Positions 1 to 8,395 of a stretch of DNA of 64,000 nt are shown here, one piece after another. Source of the DNA: Fen-1273 sp963748405. GTDB lineage: Bacteria; Bacteroidota; Ignavibacteria; UBA10030; UBA6906. A program made the translations under genes and the position numbers. The notes under the pieces were generated by a model, which was given only the letters and a program-made list of their open reading frames with translations, did no database searches and was not told the origin of the DNA. Numbering within the stretch: position 1 is the stretch's first letter; the number at the start of each line of letters is the position of its first letter. The stretch covers positions 496,001-560,000 of the forward strand of contig CAVVIT010000011.1 of the NCBI GenBank assembly GCA_963748405.1, given 5' to 3'.

Positions 1-2754
1 TCACTCGCACCGATCATTCTCCTCTGCCTGACAGGAGTCGCCGGGATCTCTGCCGGCCCCCTTCGGCGGGCAGGGGATCATCCCTTTCAGTCCGACTCGC
101 TGATTACTCAGAAGTCAACACCCGCCGATTCCGCCGGCACTCCCGCCCGGCGGCCGCCGCATGCCGGGAATGTGGGAGTCGTCGTCAGGACAATTGATGG
201 GGACTTCTTCATGAATATCCCCGCGCGGGGAGTCACAACCGCAATCCTCATGCAGCCCGGCGTTGTCGTTCAGGGGACCGACGACATCGGAATGCCCGCG
301 ATCCATTTGCGGGGAGGGCGTGTCGATGAAACCGGGTACACGATCGAGGGGGTGGGGGTCACCGACGTGCTTTTCGGCGGCCGGGGTGTCGCGGTGACGG
401 CGGAGGCGCTCGAGTACCTCAAGGTCATTCCCGGAGGCGCCGGCGCGGGAGAAGGAGGCGGGGCACCGGGAGTCATCGGTATGCAGCTCCGGACCGGAGG
501 GAGGGACAGGTGGTCAGGGTGCCTGATTGCTGAGACCGATCGATTCACGGGAATGAACAACCGCGCGCTCGGCGGGTATTCGTACGGCTACTCGGACTGG
601 ACGGGAACTGTCGGAGGTCCCGTTCCCGGTCTGGGAAACGCAGTCCGCCTTTTCGGAAGCGCGCAGAACACGTTTTATCGTGACCCGAACGCGAGTGTCC
701 GCTCCGGATGGAACTTCACGGGGGCGAACGCCGTCGTGACTGACCCGCTGGTGAGCCAGTCCCATCCTACCATTCTGAAACCGGACACGCTCAATCTCTC
801 GTTCCCCGGAGGGAACGCCCTTGGCGGTCAGGATAGCCGGTGGATCATCACCGGGACGGCATTGATTGACGCCGATCCTGTCCTGATCCGGCTGGCCGGG
901 TCATACAGCTACGACAGGAGCAGAACGCCGACCGTCCTTCAGGATGTGTTCAACCAGAGCCGCCTTCCGCTCAACATCGAGAGAGACGGATTCTTCACGC
1001 TGAAGCTCTCCCACGCCCTGTCGCACTATGTCTCGTACGAAGCGAGATTCAATTATTACAGTAAGTCGTACGTGACGGAAGATCCCCAGCTCCAGGGGAA
1101 TCTCTTCGCGTACGGCGATCCCGCGGCAAATGCGGCGCTGGGGTATACGCTCGACACGGCCGGCGGACGGACGATGAACTGGCCCGCATACAGTCTCTGG
1201 GGGGGCGCGTTCAGGATCAACGAGCCGGGAACGCAGATCGCGGAATACGAGAAAGATGAACAGCAGTCGTTCGGTGGGAGCCTCGCCCTGGCGCTGCACC
1301 TGGGTGATCACGAGGTGAAGATCGGCGGAGAATTCTCTCAGTACACGATCCGCCGGTACGCCCCCTCTGACGTATTCGACTGGTGGAACCTCTCGAAGCA
1401 GTTTCCCGATCCCGCCGCGCTCGAGCTCGCGCTCGTGACCACGACCGGGAGCGATTCCTACGGGTATGACATATTCGGCAAGAAGATCGACGGAGATGTC
1501 ACACGGAGCGGCGGCCAGTTTTACTTCGGCCCCCGGCAGCCGCTCATCGGGGATGCGTATGTACAGGACGAGATACGGCTTCGGGATGTCACGATCGGTC
1601 TCGGGCTCAGACTTGATTACATCGATCCTGACAGCAAAGACGTGGATGATCCTGAGAATCTCTTTTATCAAAACGACCGGTTGCTGATCTCTTCCGTGAT
1701 GAAGAAGACCGAGACGACGAAGCAGGTGAGCCCACGGGTCGACGTGTCGTTCCCGCTCGACGACAGGAACATCATCCATGCCCACTACGGGAAGTACTTG
1801 AATCAGGGTGGATTCAGGGAGTCATACGCCGGCGCCGGACGGATATCATACCTGACCCGGTCGCTTGGTTTCAATACCGACACGTTTGGATGGGGGCTGA
1901 AACCGGAGAGAATCACGCAATACGAGGCAGGATTTTCCAGCCACTTGAACGACTACGCCTCGATTGATGTCACCGGGTTTTACAGGGAAACCAATGGTCT
2001 CACGATGATCGAATTGACCCCGATGGGAGAGTCGTGGTATAGCTATTTCAGGTTCAACGACGATGGTTTCGGAACGTCCAAGGGGGTCGAATTCACGCTT
2101 AACCTTCTCCGCACACGCCGTGTCGCGGCGCAGGTCAACTACACGTTCCAGGACGTGCGCGGCACCGGTTCCAGCCCGGCAGACAACGCGGGCGCCTGGT
2201 CCGCGGGTTCAGTGGTTCAGGTGACGGCATATGCGCGGCCTCTGGACTTCAACCAGGCTCACCGGGGGAGCATACTCCTTGATTACAGGTTCGCGAAGGA
2301 CGACGGAGGGGATATACTCGAACGGATGGGACTCAACGTACTCGTGACGTTCAACAGCGGGCACAGCTTCACGATTCTGACGGAGCCGCAGCGGGGACCG
2401 TCCCCTTCCGATCCGAGATTTCAGATTCCGGCCGAGCCGATCGGATCCTCGACCACTCCCTGGTTCTTGCAGCTCGATGCGCGCCTCGACAAGGTCTTCT
2501 CCCTGGGTCCCGTCAGCCTGGACGTCTATCTGTACGCCATCAATCTCCTCGGATCAGACAATGCGGTGGATGTCTTTCCGCGCACCGGCGACCCGGGAAA
2601 CGACGGCTGGTTCCTGACTGCGGACGGGAAGGCTGACGCCGCAGCGAACGGACCCCAGTATGTCGCGTTCTACAATGCGGTCAATGACGGGAAGAACTCG
2701 GGCAACTGGGGCCCCCCCCGGCAGATCAGGTTCGGGGCCAGGCTGGAGTTCTGA
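1..2754 (+). CDS. TonB-dependent outer-membrane receptor, 5' end outside the window
   Basis: The reading frame is open from base 1, so the start lies upstream; 917 residues are visible. The first visible residues form a signal-peptide core (APIILLCLTGVAGISA), so only a few codons are missing. A plug domain follows (about residues 60-165, with LRGGRVDETGYTIEG and a Gly-rich stretch), then a long beta-barrel rich in aromatic and alternating residues that ends in a terminal Phe (FGARLEF), as expected for BAM-inserted porins. The family imports siderophores, glycans or peptides across the outer membrane using TonB energy; the substrate cannot be read here. A GTG at 172 could be taken as the start, but it would discard the signal peptide, so I reject it. 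A strong hairpin follows the stop. Confidence 0.88.
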   Translation, partial: SLAPIILLCLTGVAGISAGPLRRAGDHPFQSDSLITQKSTPADSAGTPARRPPHAGNVGVVVRTIDGDFFMNIPARGVTTAILMQPGVVVQGTDDIGMPAIHLRGGRVDETGYTIEGVGVTDVLFGGRGVAVTAEALEYLKVIPGGAGAGEGGGAPGVIGMQLRTGGRDRWSGCLIAETDRFTGMNNRALGGYSYGYSDWTGTVGGPVPGLGNAVRLFGSAQNTFYRDPNASVRSGWNFTGANAVVTDPLVSQSHPTILKPDTLNLSFPGGNALGGQDSRWIITGTALIDADPVLIRLAGSYSYDRSRTPTVLQDVFNQSRLPLNIERDGFFTLKLSHALSHYVSYEARFNYYSKSYVTEDPQLQGNLFAYGDPAANAALGYTLDTAGGRTMNWPAYSLWGGAFRINEPGTQIAEYEKDEQQSFGGSLALALHLGDHEVKIGGEFSQYTIRRYAPSDVFDWWNLSKQFPDPAALELALVTTTGSDSYGYDIFGKKIDGDVTRSGGQFYFGPRQPLIGDAYVQDEIRLRDVTIGLGLRLDYIDPDSKDVDDPENLFYQNDRLLISSVMKKTETTKQVSPRVDVSFPLDDRNIIHAHYGKYLNQGGFRESYAGAGRISYLTRSLGFNTDTFGWGLKPERITQYEAGFSSHLNDYASIDVTGFYRETNGLTMIELTPMGESWYSYFRFNDDGFGTSKGVEFTLNLLRTRRVAAQVNYTFQDVRGTGSSPADNAGAWSAGSVVQVTAYARPLDFNQAHRGSILLDYRFAKDDGGDILERMGLNVLVTFNSGHSFTILTEPQRGPSPSDPRFQIPAEPIGSSTTPWFLQLDARLDKVFSLGPVSLDVYLYAINLLGSDNAVDVFPRTGDPGNDGWFLTADGKADAAANGPQYVAFYNAVNDGKNSGNWGPPRQIRFGARLEF

Positions 2755-2764
2755 GGAAAAAGCA

Positions 2765-2795
2765 AAGCCCCTGCCGGGTGCGCCGGCAGGGGCTT
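2765..2795. terminator. Bidirectional intrinsic terminator
   Basis: A 13-bp perfect stem (2765-2777 with 2783-2795) with a 5-nt loop and AA/TT ends lies between the convergent receptor gene and nfnB. It can terminate transcription from both sides. Confidence 0.8.
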
Positions 2796-2814
2796 GTGCG
2801 TGACAGCGTACGGT

Positions 2815-4248
2815 CTAGGCAGCAGGCTTCGAGGGGTTGAGATACTCGTGTATAGCCGCAGCGGCTCCCTTCCCGTCCTTCATCGCCAGTATCACCGTCG
2901 CCCCGCCGCGCGAAAGATCTCCCCCTGCGAATATACCGTCCCTGCTCGTCTTCTGCCTGTCATTGATCACGACCGTTCCCCGTTTGCTCGTCTCGAGCCC
3001 GGGCGTGGTCGCCTGTATGATCGGGTTGGGTTTCTGCCCTATCGCCTCAATGACTGTCTGAAGCTCGAGCGTGAACTCGGAGCCTTTGATGGGAACAGGC
3101 CTTCTGCGCCCCGATTCGTCGGGCTCCCCGAGCTCCATTTTCTGGCATTCCATGCCGCATACCCAGTTGTTCTTGTCCCCCAGTATGCGCAGGGGGGCGG
3201 TCAGCAGCAGGAATTCGATCCCTTCCTGCTCCGCATGATGGATCTCTTCCTCGCGGGCCGGCATCTCTTCGCGCGACCGCCTGTAGACGAGGTACGCCTT
3301 CTCCGCTCCGAGCCGTTTCGACGTCCTGACCGCGTCCATCGCGGTATTGCCGCCCCCTATCACGCCGACGGCTTTTCCGACCCTGATCGGCGTGTCGTTC
3401 TGCGGGAACCTGTACGCGCCCATGAGGTTCACGCGCGTGAGGAATTCGTTCGCAGAATAGACGCCGCTCAGGCTTTCCCCGGATATCCCCATGAACGTCG
3501 GGGTACCGGCGCCGGTCCCGAGGAATATGGCCTTGAATCCCCACTCGTCGAACAGCTCGTCGATCGTCGCCGTCCGTCCGACGACGAAGTTGGTGTATAT
3601 CTCCACGCCGAGCGCCTTGATCCTGTTCGTCTCGAGGTCGAGTATCTCCTTGGGGAGACGGAACTCGGGTATCCCGTACCGGAGGACGCCTCCCACGGCG
3701 TGCAGGGCCTCGAAGATCGTGACCTGGTACCCCATCTGGGCCAGCTCCGCCGCGCAGGTGAGTCCCGAGGGTCCTGACCCGACGATCGCGACCTTCTCCG
3801 GCCGTTTTTCGTGTATGACCGGCGGGGTGAACAGGTTGTTCTTCATTTCGTAGTCGGCGACAAACCGTTCGAGCTTGCCGATCGCCACCGGGTCCAGTTT
3901 CTTCCCCATCACGCAGAGTGATTCGCACTGGGACTCCTGCGGGCAGACCCTGCCGCAGATCGCGGGGAGATAGTTCGCCTCACGGATCTTCTTTACCGCG
4001 CCGACATAATCCTTTTGAACGACGAGGTCGATGAACCCGCGGATGTCGATTCCCACCGGACACCCGTCCGTGCAGTAGGGCTGCTTGCATTCGAGGCAGC
4101 GCTGGCTCTCCTGGATCGCCCGTTCTTCGTCGAAGCCGTAGGAGACTTCGAGAAAATTGATGCTCCGGATGTCGGGCGCCTGTTCGATCGACCCCTGACG
4201 CGGGATCTTCATCCGCTGCGAGGGCTTCAGAGGATTGTTCGTGCTCAT
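2815..4248 (-). CDS. nfnB: NfnB/GltD-type FAD- and NADPH-binding oxidoreductase subunit
   Basis: 477 residues. The N-terminus has two cysteine groups for [4Fe-4S] clusters (Cys 51, 54, 59, 63 and Cys 98, 102, 108, 112). An FAD-binding GSGPSG follows near residue 157, and a second nucleotide-binding GVIGGGNTAMDAV lies further on. This is the architecture of the glutamate synthase small subunit. Because the partner gene encodes an FAD/[2Fe-2S] reductase and no glutamate synthase large subunit is nearby, the better reading is the large subunit of the NADH-dependent ferredoxin:NADP+ oxidoreductase (electron-bifurcating NfnAB, also called sulfide dehydrogenase SudAB). The ATG at 4248 overlaps the nfnA stop by 4 bp (ATGA), so the pair is translationally coupled. 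Upstream in-frame codons lie inside nfnA and were not used. Confidence 0.85.
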   Translation of the reverse strand: MSTNNPLKPSQRMKIPRQGSIEQAPDIRSINFLEVSYGFDEERAIQESQRCLECKQPYCTDGCPVGIDIRGFIDLVVQKDYVGAVKKIREANYLPAICGRVCPQESQCESLCVMGKKLDPVAIGKLERFVADYEMKNNLFTPPVIHEKRPEKVAIVGSGPSGLTCAAELAQMGYQVTIFEALHAVGGVLRYGIPEFRLPKEILDLETNRIKALGVEIYTNFVVGRTATIDELFDEWGFKAIFLGTGAGTPTFMGISGESLSGVYSANEFLTRVNLMGAYRFPQNDTPIRVGKAVGVIGGGNTAMDAVRTSKRLGAEKAYLVYRRSREEMPAREEEIHHAEQEGIEFLLLTAPLRILGDKNNWVCGMECQKMELGEPDESGRRRPVPIKGSEFTLELQTVIEAIGQKPNPIIQATTPGLETSKRGTVVINDRQKTSRDGIFAGGDLSRGGATVILAMKDGKGAAAAIHEYLNPSKPAA

Positions 4249-5099
4249 GAGGCGGCCTCCTGTACCCTGCCCGTCAGTCTGCAGACGTGCTTCTGGTCGG
4301 AAATCTTTTCCATGTCGACGTACGTACGGTTTCTCATCATCAGCTCGTCGAAATCGACCTTGTGACCGTCGAATTCCGGGCCGTCGACGCACGCGAACTT
4401 CATCTGTCCCCCCACCGTCACGCGGCATCCGCCGCACATCCCCGTCCCGTCCACCATGATCGTGTTGAGGCTGACGAGCGTCTCCACACCGTACGACCGC
4501 GTGAGGTTTGCAACCGCTTTCATCATGGGGAGCGGGCCGATGGCGTAGACGGCCTTCACGCCGCGGGGGGCGTCGAGAAGGTCCTTCAGTTGATCGGTGA
4601 CGAACCCCTTCCGGGCGTATGACCCGTCGTCCGTCGTGACGAATGTCTCATCGGAACAGGCCGCCATCTCGTTTTCGAGTATCACGAGATCCTTCGAGCG
4701 GGCGCCGATGATCGTGAGGACCCGGTTCCCGGCTTCCCGCAGTGCTTTCGCGATCGGGTAGAGCTCAGCGGTGCCGACGCCCCCTCCCACGCAGGCAACA
4801 ACGCCGTGGTTTTCGATGGGCGTGGGGTTTCCGAGGGGACCGACGACGTCAAGAAGCGAGTCGCCGGCGTCCTTGCTGCAAAGAAGCTTCGTCGTCCCGC
4901 CGATCGCCTGGACGATCAGCGTGATTGTCCCGGTTGCGGGGTCCCCGTCCGCGATCGTGAGGGGAATCCGTTCCCCTCCCTCTTCGACCCGCACCATGAC
5001 GAAATTGCCCGCCTTCCGCTTCCGCGCGATGAAGGGGGCCTTGATATCGAACCTCGTGATTGTCGGAGCGAGGACTTTCTTGCTGATGATCGGGAACAT
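4245..5099 (-). CDS. nfnA: NfnA-type ferredoxin-NADP reductase subunit (FAD, [2Fe-2S])
   Basis: 284 residues with the ferredoxin-reductase fold: an FAD-binding barrel (FVMVRVEEGGERIPLTI) and a nucleotide-binding domain with CVGGGVGTAELYPIAKAL. Near the C-terminus is the [2Fe-2S] cysteine cluster GMCGGCRVTVGG...FACVDGPEF, typical of PyrK/SudB/NfnA proteins. It is the first gene of a two-gene operon with nfnB and should pass electrons between NADH, ferredoxin and NADP+ in the cytoplasm. I place the start at the ATG at 5099, which has GGAGAAGG a few bases upstream; a longer in-frame ATG at 5150 has no ribosome-binding site and would add residues unlike the family. Confidence 0.85.
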   Translation of the reverse strand: MFPIISKKVLAPTITRFDIKAPFIARKRKAGNFVMVRVEEGGERIPLTIADGDPATGTITLIVQAIGGTTKLLCSKDAGDSLLDVVGPLGNPTPIENHGVVACVGGGVGTAELYPIAKALREAGNRVLTIIGARSKDLVILENEMAACSDETFVTTDDGSYARKGFVTDQLKDLLDAPRGVKAVYAIGPLPMMKAVANLTRSYGVETLVSLNTIMVDGTGMCGGCRVTVGGQMKFACVDGPEFDGHKVDFDELMMRNRTYVDMEKISDQKHVCRLTGRVQEAAS

Positions 5100-5174
5100 G
5101 TGCCTTCTCCAGTTGAATGGCGGAGGTGCGGATACAGAGATCAGCCACAAGTGGACAAGAGACGTGCCAGAGGA

Positions 5175-5203
5175 TTAATAGAAAAAACTGGCAATTTGGC
5201 CAA
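5175..5203 (-). promoter_or_regulatory. Predicted sigma70-like promoter of nfnAB
   Basis: On the minus strand, TTGGCC (5203-5198), a 17-nt spacer and TATTAA (5180-5175) precede nfnA by about 70 nt. The spacing matches the other promoters predicted in this window. Confidence 0.5.
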
Positions 5204-5254
5204 TTCTGAGCCCTCAGGAGGGTGTGGATGCGACCGGATGTTACCGGTTTGTCA

Positions 5255-5264
5255 TTTGCGCAAA
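5255..5264. promoter_or_regulatory. Palindrome in the nfnA/winged-helix gene divergent region
   Basis: TTTGCGCAAA is a perfect 10-bp palindrome just upstream of the predicted -35 box of the winged-helix gene. Two more dyads lie in the same 190-bp region: TGGCAATTTGGCCA (5189-5202) and TGCCATTTCTGGCA (5272-5285), overlapping the two divergent -35 boxes. They are candidate operators, possibly for the adjacent DNA-binding protein. The binding protein is unknown. Confidence 0.35.
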
Positions 5265-5270
5265 GAGGGA

Positions 5271-5300
5271 TTGCCATTTCTGGCATCAAATGATTAGATT
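5271..5300 (+). promoter_or_regulatory. Predicted promoter of the winged-helix gene
   Basis: TTGCCA (5271-5276), an 18-nt spacer and TAGATT (5295-5300) lie about 43 bp before the ATG at 5343. The -35 box sits in a TGCCA/TGGCA dyad. Confidence 0.4.
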
Positions 5301-5342
5301 CAATCTTGCAGCGATTCCACCGCATATTCGGAGTTGATCGTC

Positions 5343-6053
5343 ATGAGCGACACGGACAGGCCGTCAGGACATGTTACGAAGGTCCACGACGTGATCATGC
5401 AGAGCCCGCTCCTCCCATGGAATGAGAAACTGCTCTATTACTCCATCAGGAGCCTGTTGACTGAAAGGAGGGGGACCGTAAACCAGGAATTTGAGGCCTC
5501 AAAAGAGGCACTTGCGATGAGTGCGGGACTATCCGTGAGGACGATTCAGAGGATGCTCAAAAAGTGGAGAGAATCAGGGTATCTCGCGGTCAAAGAGCCC
5601 AACCGGTTCAAGCCGGTAAAATATGAGTTTCTCGAAGGAGTGCTGATGGCCAGAGTCCGGGAGCACGCTGCCAGGAGTGCCGGTCCTGCTCCGGATGAGA
5701 CTGTCTCCGCGGGCACTTCCGGTGTAGGCCGTTCAGTCGCCGAGGGAGGCCACAAGGACGTGTTGGTAAGACTACCAATCGTTGAGGTAGGACAGAATAG
5801 TGAATTTGGTAAGACTCAGAGTCCTGCTATAGAACCTGACAGTGGTGATGTAATTGCTGATACTGATGAGGATTGGCGCACTCCTGAGAGGGACGAGATC
5901 GTAAAGGAGATGGGAAGGAAGATGAACGAGATTTCAAGCGACATAATGAGCCAATTCGTCATCGACGAGAAATGGCTCCAGTTCCTCACGAGAGATGAGT
6001 ACAACCACCTTGTGAAGATATACCGGGATCTGAAGGGAAGACCCGGCGCCTGA
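5343..6053 (+). CDS. Winged-helix (HTH_36-like) DNA-binding protein of unknown role
   Basis: 236 residues. Residues about 15-95 look like an HTH_36/replisome-organiser winged helix: a LPWNEKLLYYSIRSLL helix, then LAMSAGLSVRTIQRMLKKW as the recognition helix and a wing entering GYLAVKEP. The remainder is acidic and low in complexity until a helical C-terminus. The ATG at 5343 is preceded by GGAG at a 9-nt spacing; a TTG nine bases earlier abuts that site and is unlikely. Codon use is more A/T-rich than in its neighbours, and the gene stands alone between nfnA and argD, which suggests acquired DNA or a remnant of a mobile element. No integrase, repeat or replication origin is visible beside it. 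Confidence 0.6.
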   Translation: MSDTDRPSGHVTKVHDVIMQSPLLPWNEKLLYYSIRSLLTERRGTVNQEFEASKEALAMSAGLSVRTIQRMLKKWRESGYLAVKEPNRFKPVKYEFLEGVLMARVREHAARSAGPAPDETVSAGTSGVGRSVAEGGHKDVLVRLPIVEVGQNSEFGKTQSPAIEPDSGDVIADTDEDWRTPERDEIVKEMGRKMNEISSDIMSQFVIDEKWLQFLTRDEYNHLVKIYRDLKGRPGA

Positions 6054-6083
6054 AACGCCCCTGGAATAATGAATTATGCCGGT

Positions 6084-6178
6084 TTACTTCGCCGCGTTCA
6101 ATGTAAGACCTGCAAATATCCCCCTCAGTGCTGCAATTGTCTCATCGACGTGCGATTCGTGTATGATAAGGGGGGGGG
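6084..6178 (-). other. G9 homopolymer frameshift and displaced argD C-terminal codons
   Basis: The run 6170-6178 is nine G on the plus strand. A run of eight would keep argD in frame to the TAA at 6086-6084. The codons from 6169 down to 6084 encode a family-like C-terminal tail (LIIHESHVDETIAALRGIF, then a short end), so they are still under coding constraint or were only recently lost. Confidence 0.8.
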
Positions 6179-7278
6179 AGAAATCGCAATACCGTTGTAT
6201 CGGTACAGTTGATGAGTATCCCCTTTTCCATCATCGCAGCGCTGATTCCGTCTCCGGGTCTATCAAGCTCCGCCCCCACCATCAATCCGTAGCCCCGGAC
6301 TTCCTTTACAAGGCCAGGAAACTCATTTCCGAGCTTTTTGAGCCCGTTCATCAGTCTTTCACCGAGAATCGCCGCCTTTTCAGTGAGTTTCTTTCCACTG
6401 ATTTCTTCCAAGACTGCGATCCCCGCCGCACAGGCGACCGGATTTCCGCCAAAGGTGGTCCCGTGCATGCCTGGTTCGAGGACAGATGCGATTTCCTCAT
6501 TTGCCAGTATGGCCCCGAGAGGGAGCCCTCCACCGATCGGCTTTGCGAGCGTGACAACCTCTGGAGAAACCCCGTAATGCTGAAATCCGAAGAATTTCCC
6601 CGTTCTGCCGGCCCCGGACTGGATTTCATCAGCTATGAGGAGAAAACCGACCTTCTTGTGTAAATCCGCAAGCGCGGCCGCAAATTCAGCCGAAATGGGC
6701 CTTATCCCCCCCTCGCCCTGTATGAACTCGAGCACCACGGCGGCAGTTTTCGGGCCCACACACTTTCGGAGTGCCTCCGGATCGTTGAAGGGGATGACCG
6801 TGCAGCCTGAAAGGAAGGGGCCGAACCCGTCCCTGTACTTCGGGCGGTCCATCAGGGAAAGCGCACCCATCGTGCGCCCGTGAAATGAATTGCTCATCGC
6901 CAGGATCTCGGTCCTTCCCCTCGTGGAGCCCCATTTCCTCGCGAGCTTGATCGCTCCCTCGATCGACTCGGTTCCGCTGTTGCAGAAGAAGACCCTCGGG
7001 TAGCCGGAGAGCCCCGTCAGAAGCTCCGCGAGCCGTATCTGCGTCTCCTGGAGGAAGTAATTTGACAGATGGGTGAATCGGGACGCCTGCGCCGAGATCG
7101 CCTGCACGACGCGCGGGTGGGCGTAGCCGAGCGCGTTGACGGCGAGCCCGGCGAACATGTCAAGGTACTTCTTCCCGTCTTTCGTGAACAGGTAGACTCC
7201 CTCCCCGCGCTCCACTTCCAGCGGAAGGCGTTTGTAGGTGTGGAAGAATGCGGCGGCTTCCCTGTCGTTCAGTGTCAT
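6142..7278 (-). CDS. argD: Acetylornithine aminotransferase ArgD, C-terminus frameshifted
   Basis: PLP enzyme converting N-acetylglutamate semialdehyde to N-acetylornithine. It starts at the ATG at 7278 with GGAG 9 nt upstream. Family features are clear: FCNSGTESIEGAIKLAR, LIADEIQSGAGRTGKFF and the PLP-lysine region LAKPIGGGLPLGAIL. As sequenced, the frame ends at 6142 after 378 residues, and the last nine residues (PYHTRIARR) are unlike any ArgD. Removing one C from the minus-strand C9 tract at 6178-6170 restores LPPLIIHESHVDETI and a normal tail ending NAAK, with a TAA stop at 6084 and a 397-residue product. The gene is therefore either freshly frameshifted or affected by a homopolymer sequencing error. 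It is divergent from argC across ARG boxes. Confidence 0.9.
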   Translation of the reverse strand: MTLNDREAAAFFHTYKRLPLEVERGEGVYLFTKDGKKYLDMFAGLAVNALGYAHPRVVQAISAQASRFTHLSNYFLQETQIRLAELLTGLSGYPRVFFCNSGTESIEGAIKLARKWGSTRGRTEILAMSNSFHGRTMGALSLMDRPKYRDGFGPFLSGCTVIPFNDPEALRKCVGPKTAAVVLEFIQGEGGIRPISAEFAAALADLHKKVGFLLIADEIQSGAGRTGKFFGFQHYGVSPEVVTLAKPIGGGLPLGAILANEEIASVLEPGMHGTTFGGNPVACAAGIAVLEEISGKKLTEKAAILGERLMNGLKKLGNEFPGLVKEVRGYGLMVGAELDRPGDGISAAMMEKGILINCTDTTVLRFLPPPYHTRIARR

Positions 7279-7314
7279 GGCGGCTTCTCCGGCGAAGAAA
7301 GATGAAAATTGTTC

Positions 7315-7343
7315 TTGCATAATAATACACATTTTTGCATATT
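7315..7343 (+). promoter_or_regulatory. Predicted argC promoter
   Basis: TTGCAT (7315-7320), 17 nt, CATATT (7338-7343), with about 38 bp to the argC GTG. The two elements lie inside the two ARG boxes, so bound ArgR would exclude RNA polymerase. Confidence 0.45.
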
Positions 7344-7349
7344 TATGCA
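7316..7349. promoter_or_regulatory. Tandem ARG boxes (ArgR operator)
   Basis: Box 2 (7336-7349, TGCATATTTATGCA) is a perfect dyad within a 16-bp inverted repeat (7335-7350). Box 1 (7316-7329, TGCATAATAATACA) is a weaker copy. Centre-to-centre spacing is 20 bp. This matches the ArgR pattern of TGnAT-W4-ATnCA half-sites in adjacent pairs, about two helical turns apart. argR itself is the fourth gene of the rightward operon, so both arms of the cluster should be repressed by arginine. Confidence 0.75.
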
Positions 7350-7350
7350 A
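7322..7350 (-). promoter_or_regulatory. Predicted argD promoter
   Basis: On the minus strand, TTGCAT (7350-7345), 17 nt, TATTAT (7327-7322), followed by a leader of about 37 nt to the ATG at 7278. Both elements are inside ARG boxes. Confidence 0.55.
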
Positions 7351-7381
7351 GTACTATTTTTCACGGGAAGGGAAGAACGTC

Positions 7382-8395
7382 GTGGTCAATGCCATCATCG
7401 TCGGTGCATCGGGGTATTCGGGCGCGGAGCTCCTGAGGGTGCTCTCGGGTCACCCGGAGGTTCGTGTGAAGAAAGTGACCGCCGCCTCGTCCGCGGGGCA
7501 GAGGGTGGACGCGCTCTATCCCGCCCTGGCGGGACAGTGCGATCTTTCCTATGACGAGCTCATCCCCGCGGGTCTCGAAGGGATCGACGTCGCGTTCGTG
7601 GCGCTCCCCTCGGGCGAAGCGATGAAGGTTGTTCCCCTCCTCCGGGAGAGGATCGGGAAGATCATCGACCTGGGGGGAGACTTCCGGCTCAGATCCCCGG
7701 AGCTCTATGAACAGTACTACAAGCGTCCTCACACCGCTCCGGAGCTTCTCGGGGGCGCGGTGTACGGGCTCCCCGAAATCAACCGTGACGCGATCGCCGC
7801 GGCATCGCTCATTGCCAATCCGGGGTGCTACCCGACCGCAGCGATCCTCGCGCTCCTTCCGGCGCTGAAGCACGGCATCATCAATCCCGGCGGCATTGTC
7901 ATCAACTCCCTGTCGGGAGTCTCGGGAGCGGGGCGGAGCGCGTCCGTGGACATGAGCTTCGCCGAGATCAATGAGAATGTCCGGGCGTACAAGATCGGCA
8001 CGCACCAGCACATCCCGGAAATCGAGAGCGTCCTCTCCGGTGCATCGGGAACGGCCGTGACGGCATCGTTCGTTCCGCACCTGATCCCGGTGACGCGCGG
8101 GATCTATACGACGGTGCACGCCGCCCTGGCCGTGACGGTGAAGGCGGAGGAAGTGGCGACGCTGTACGGGGGCTTCTACGCCCCGCATCCCTTCGTCAGG
8201 ATCACGCAGAAAATTCCTCAGCTCCTCGCCGTGTCCAGAACGAACTTCTGTGACATCGCAGTCGCCGTCGAACCGCGGACGAACCAGCTCATCGTCGTGT
8301 CGGTCATCGACAACCTGGTCAAAGGGGCGGCCGGCCAGGCGGCGCAGAATATGAACCTCATGTTTGGTTTTCCCGAAACGACAGGATTGAAATGA
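7382..8395 (+). CDS. argC: N-acetyl-gamma-glutamyl-phosphate reductase
   Basis: 337 residues, third step of the acetylated arginine pathway (NADPH reduction of acetylglutamyl phosphate). The NADP-binding GASGYSGAELLR is at the N-terminus and the catalytic cysteine is Cys149 in ANPGCYPTA. The C-terminal VVSVIDNLVKGAAGQA is typical. I use the GTG at 7382, preceded by GGGAAGGGAAG; an in-frame extension upstream would run through the ARG boxes and promoters. The stop overlaps argJ by 4 bp. Confidence 0.92.
   Translation: MVNAIIVGASGYSGAELLRVLSGHPEVRVKKVTAASSAGQRVDALYPALAGQCDLSYDELIPAGLEGIDVAFVALPSGEAMKVVPLLRERIGKIIDLGGDFRLRSPELYEQYYKRPHTAPELLGGAVYGLPEINRDAIAAASLIANPGCYPTAAILALLPALKHGIINPGGIVINSLSGVSGAGRSASVDMSFAEINENVRAYKIGTHQHIPEIESVLSGASGTAVTASFVPHLIPVTRGIYTTVHAALAVTVKAEEVATLYGGFYAPHPFVRITQKIPQLLAVSRTNFCDIAVAVEPRTNQLIVVSVIDNLVKGAAGQAAQNMNLMFGFPETTGLK

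Noticed and set aside
172..174. GTG as start of the first receptor gene
   Set aside because: The frame is open upstream to base 1 and encodes a signal-peptide core, so the gene begins outside the window.
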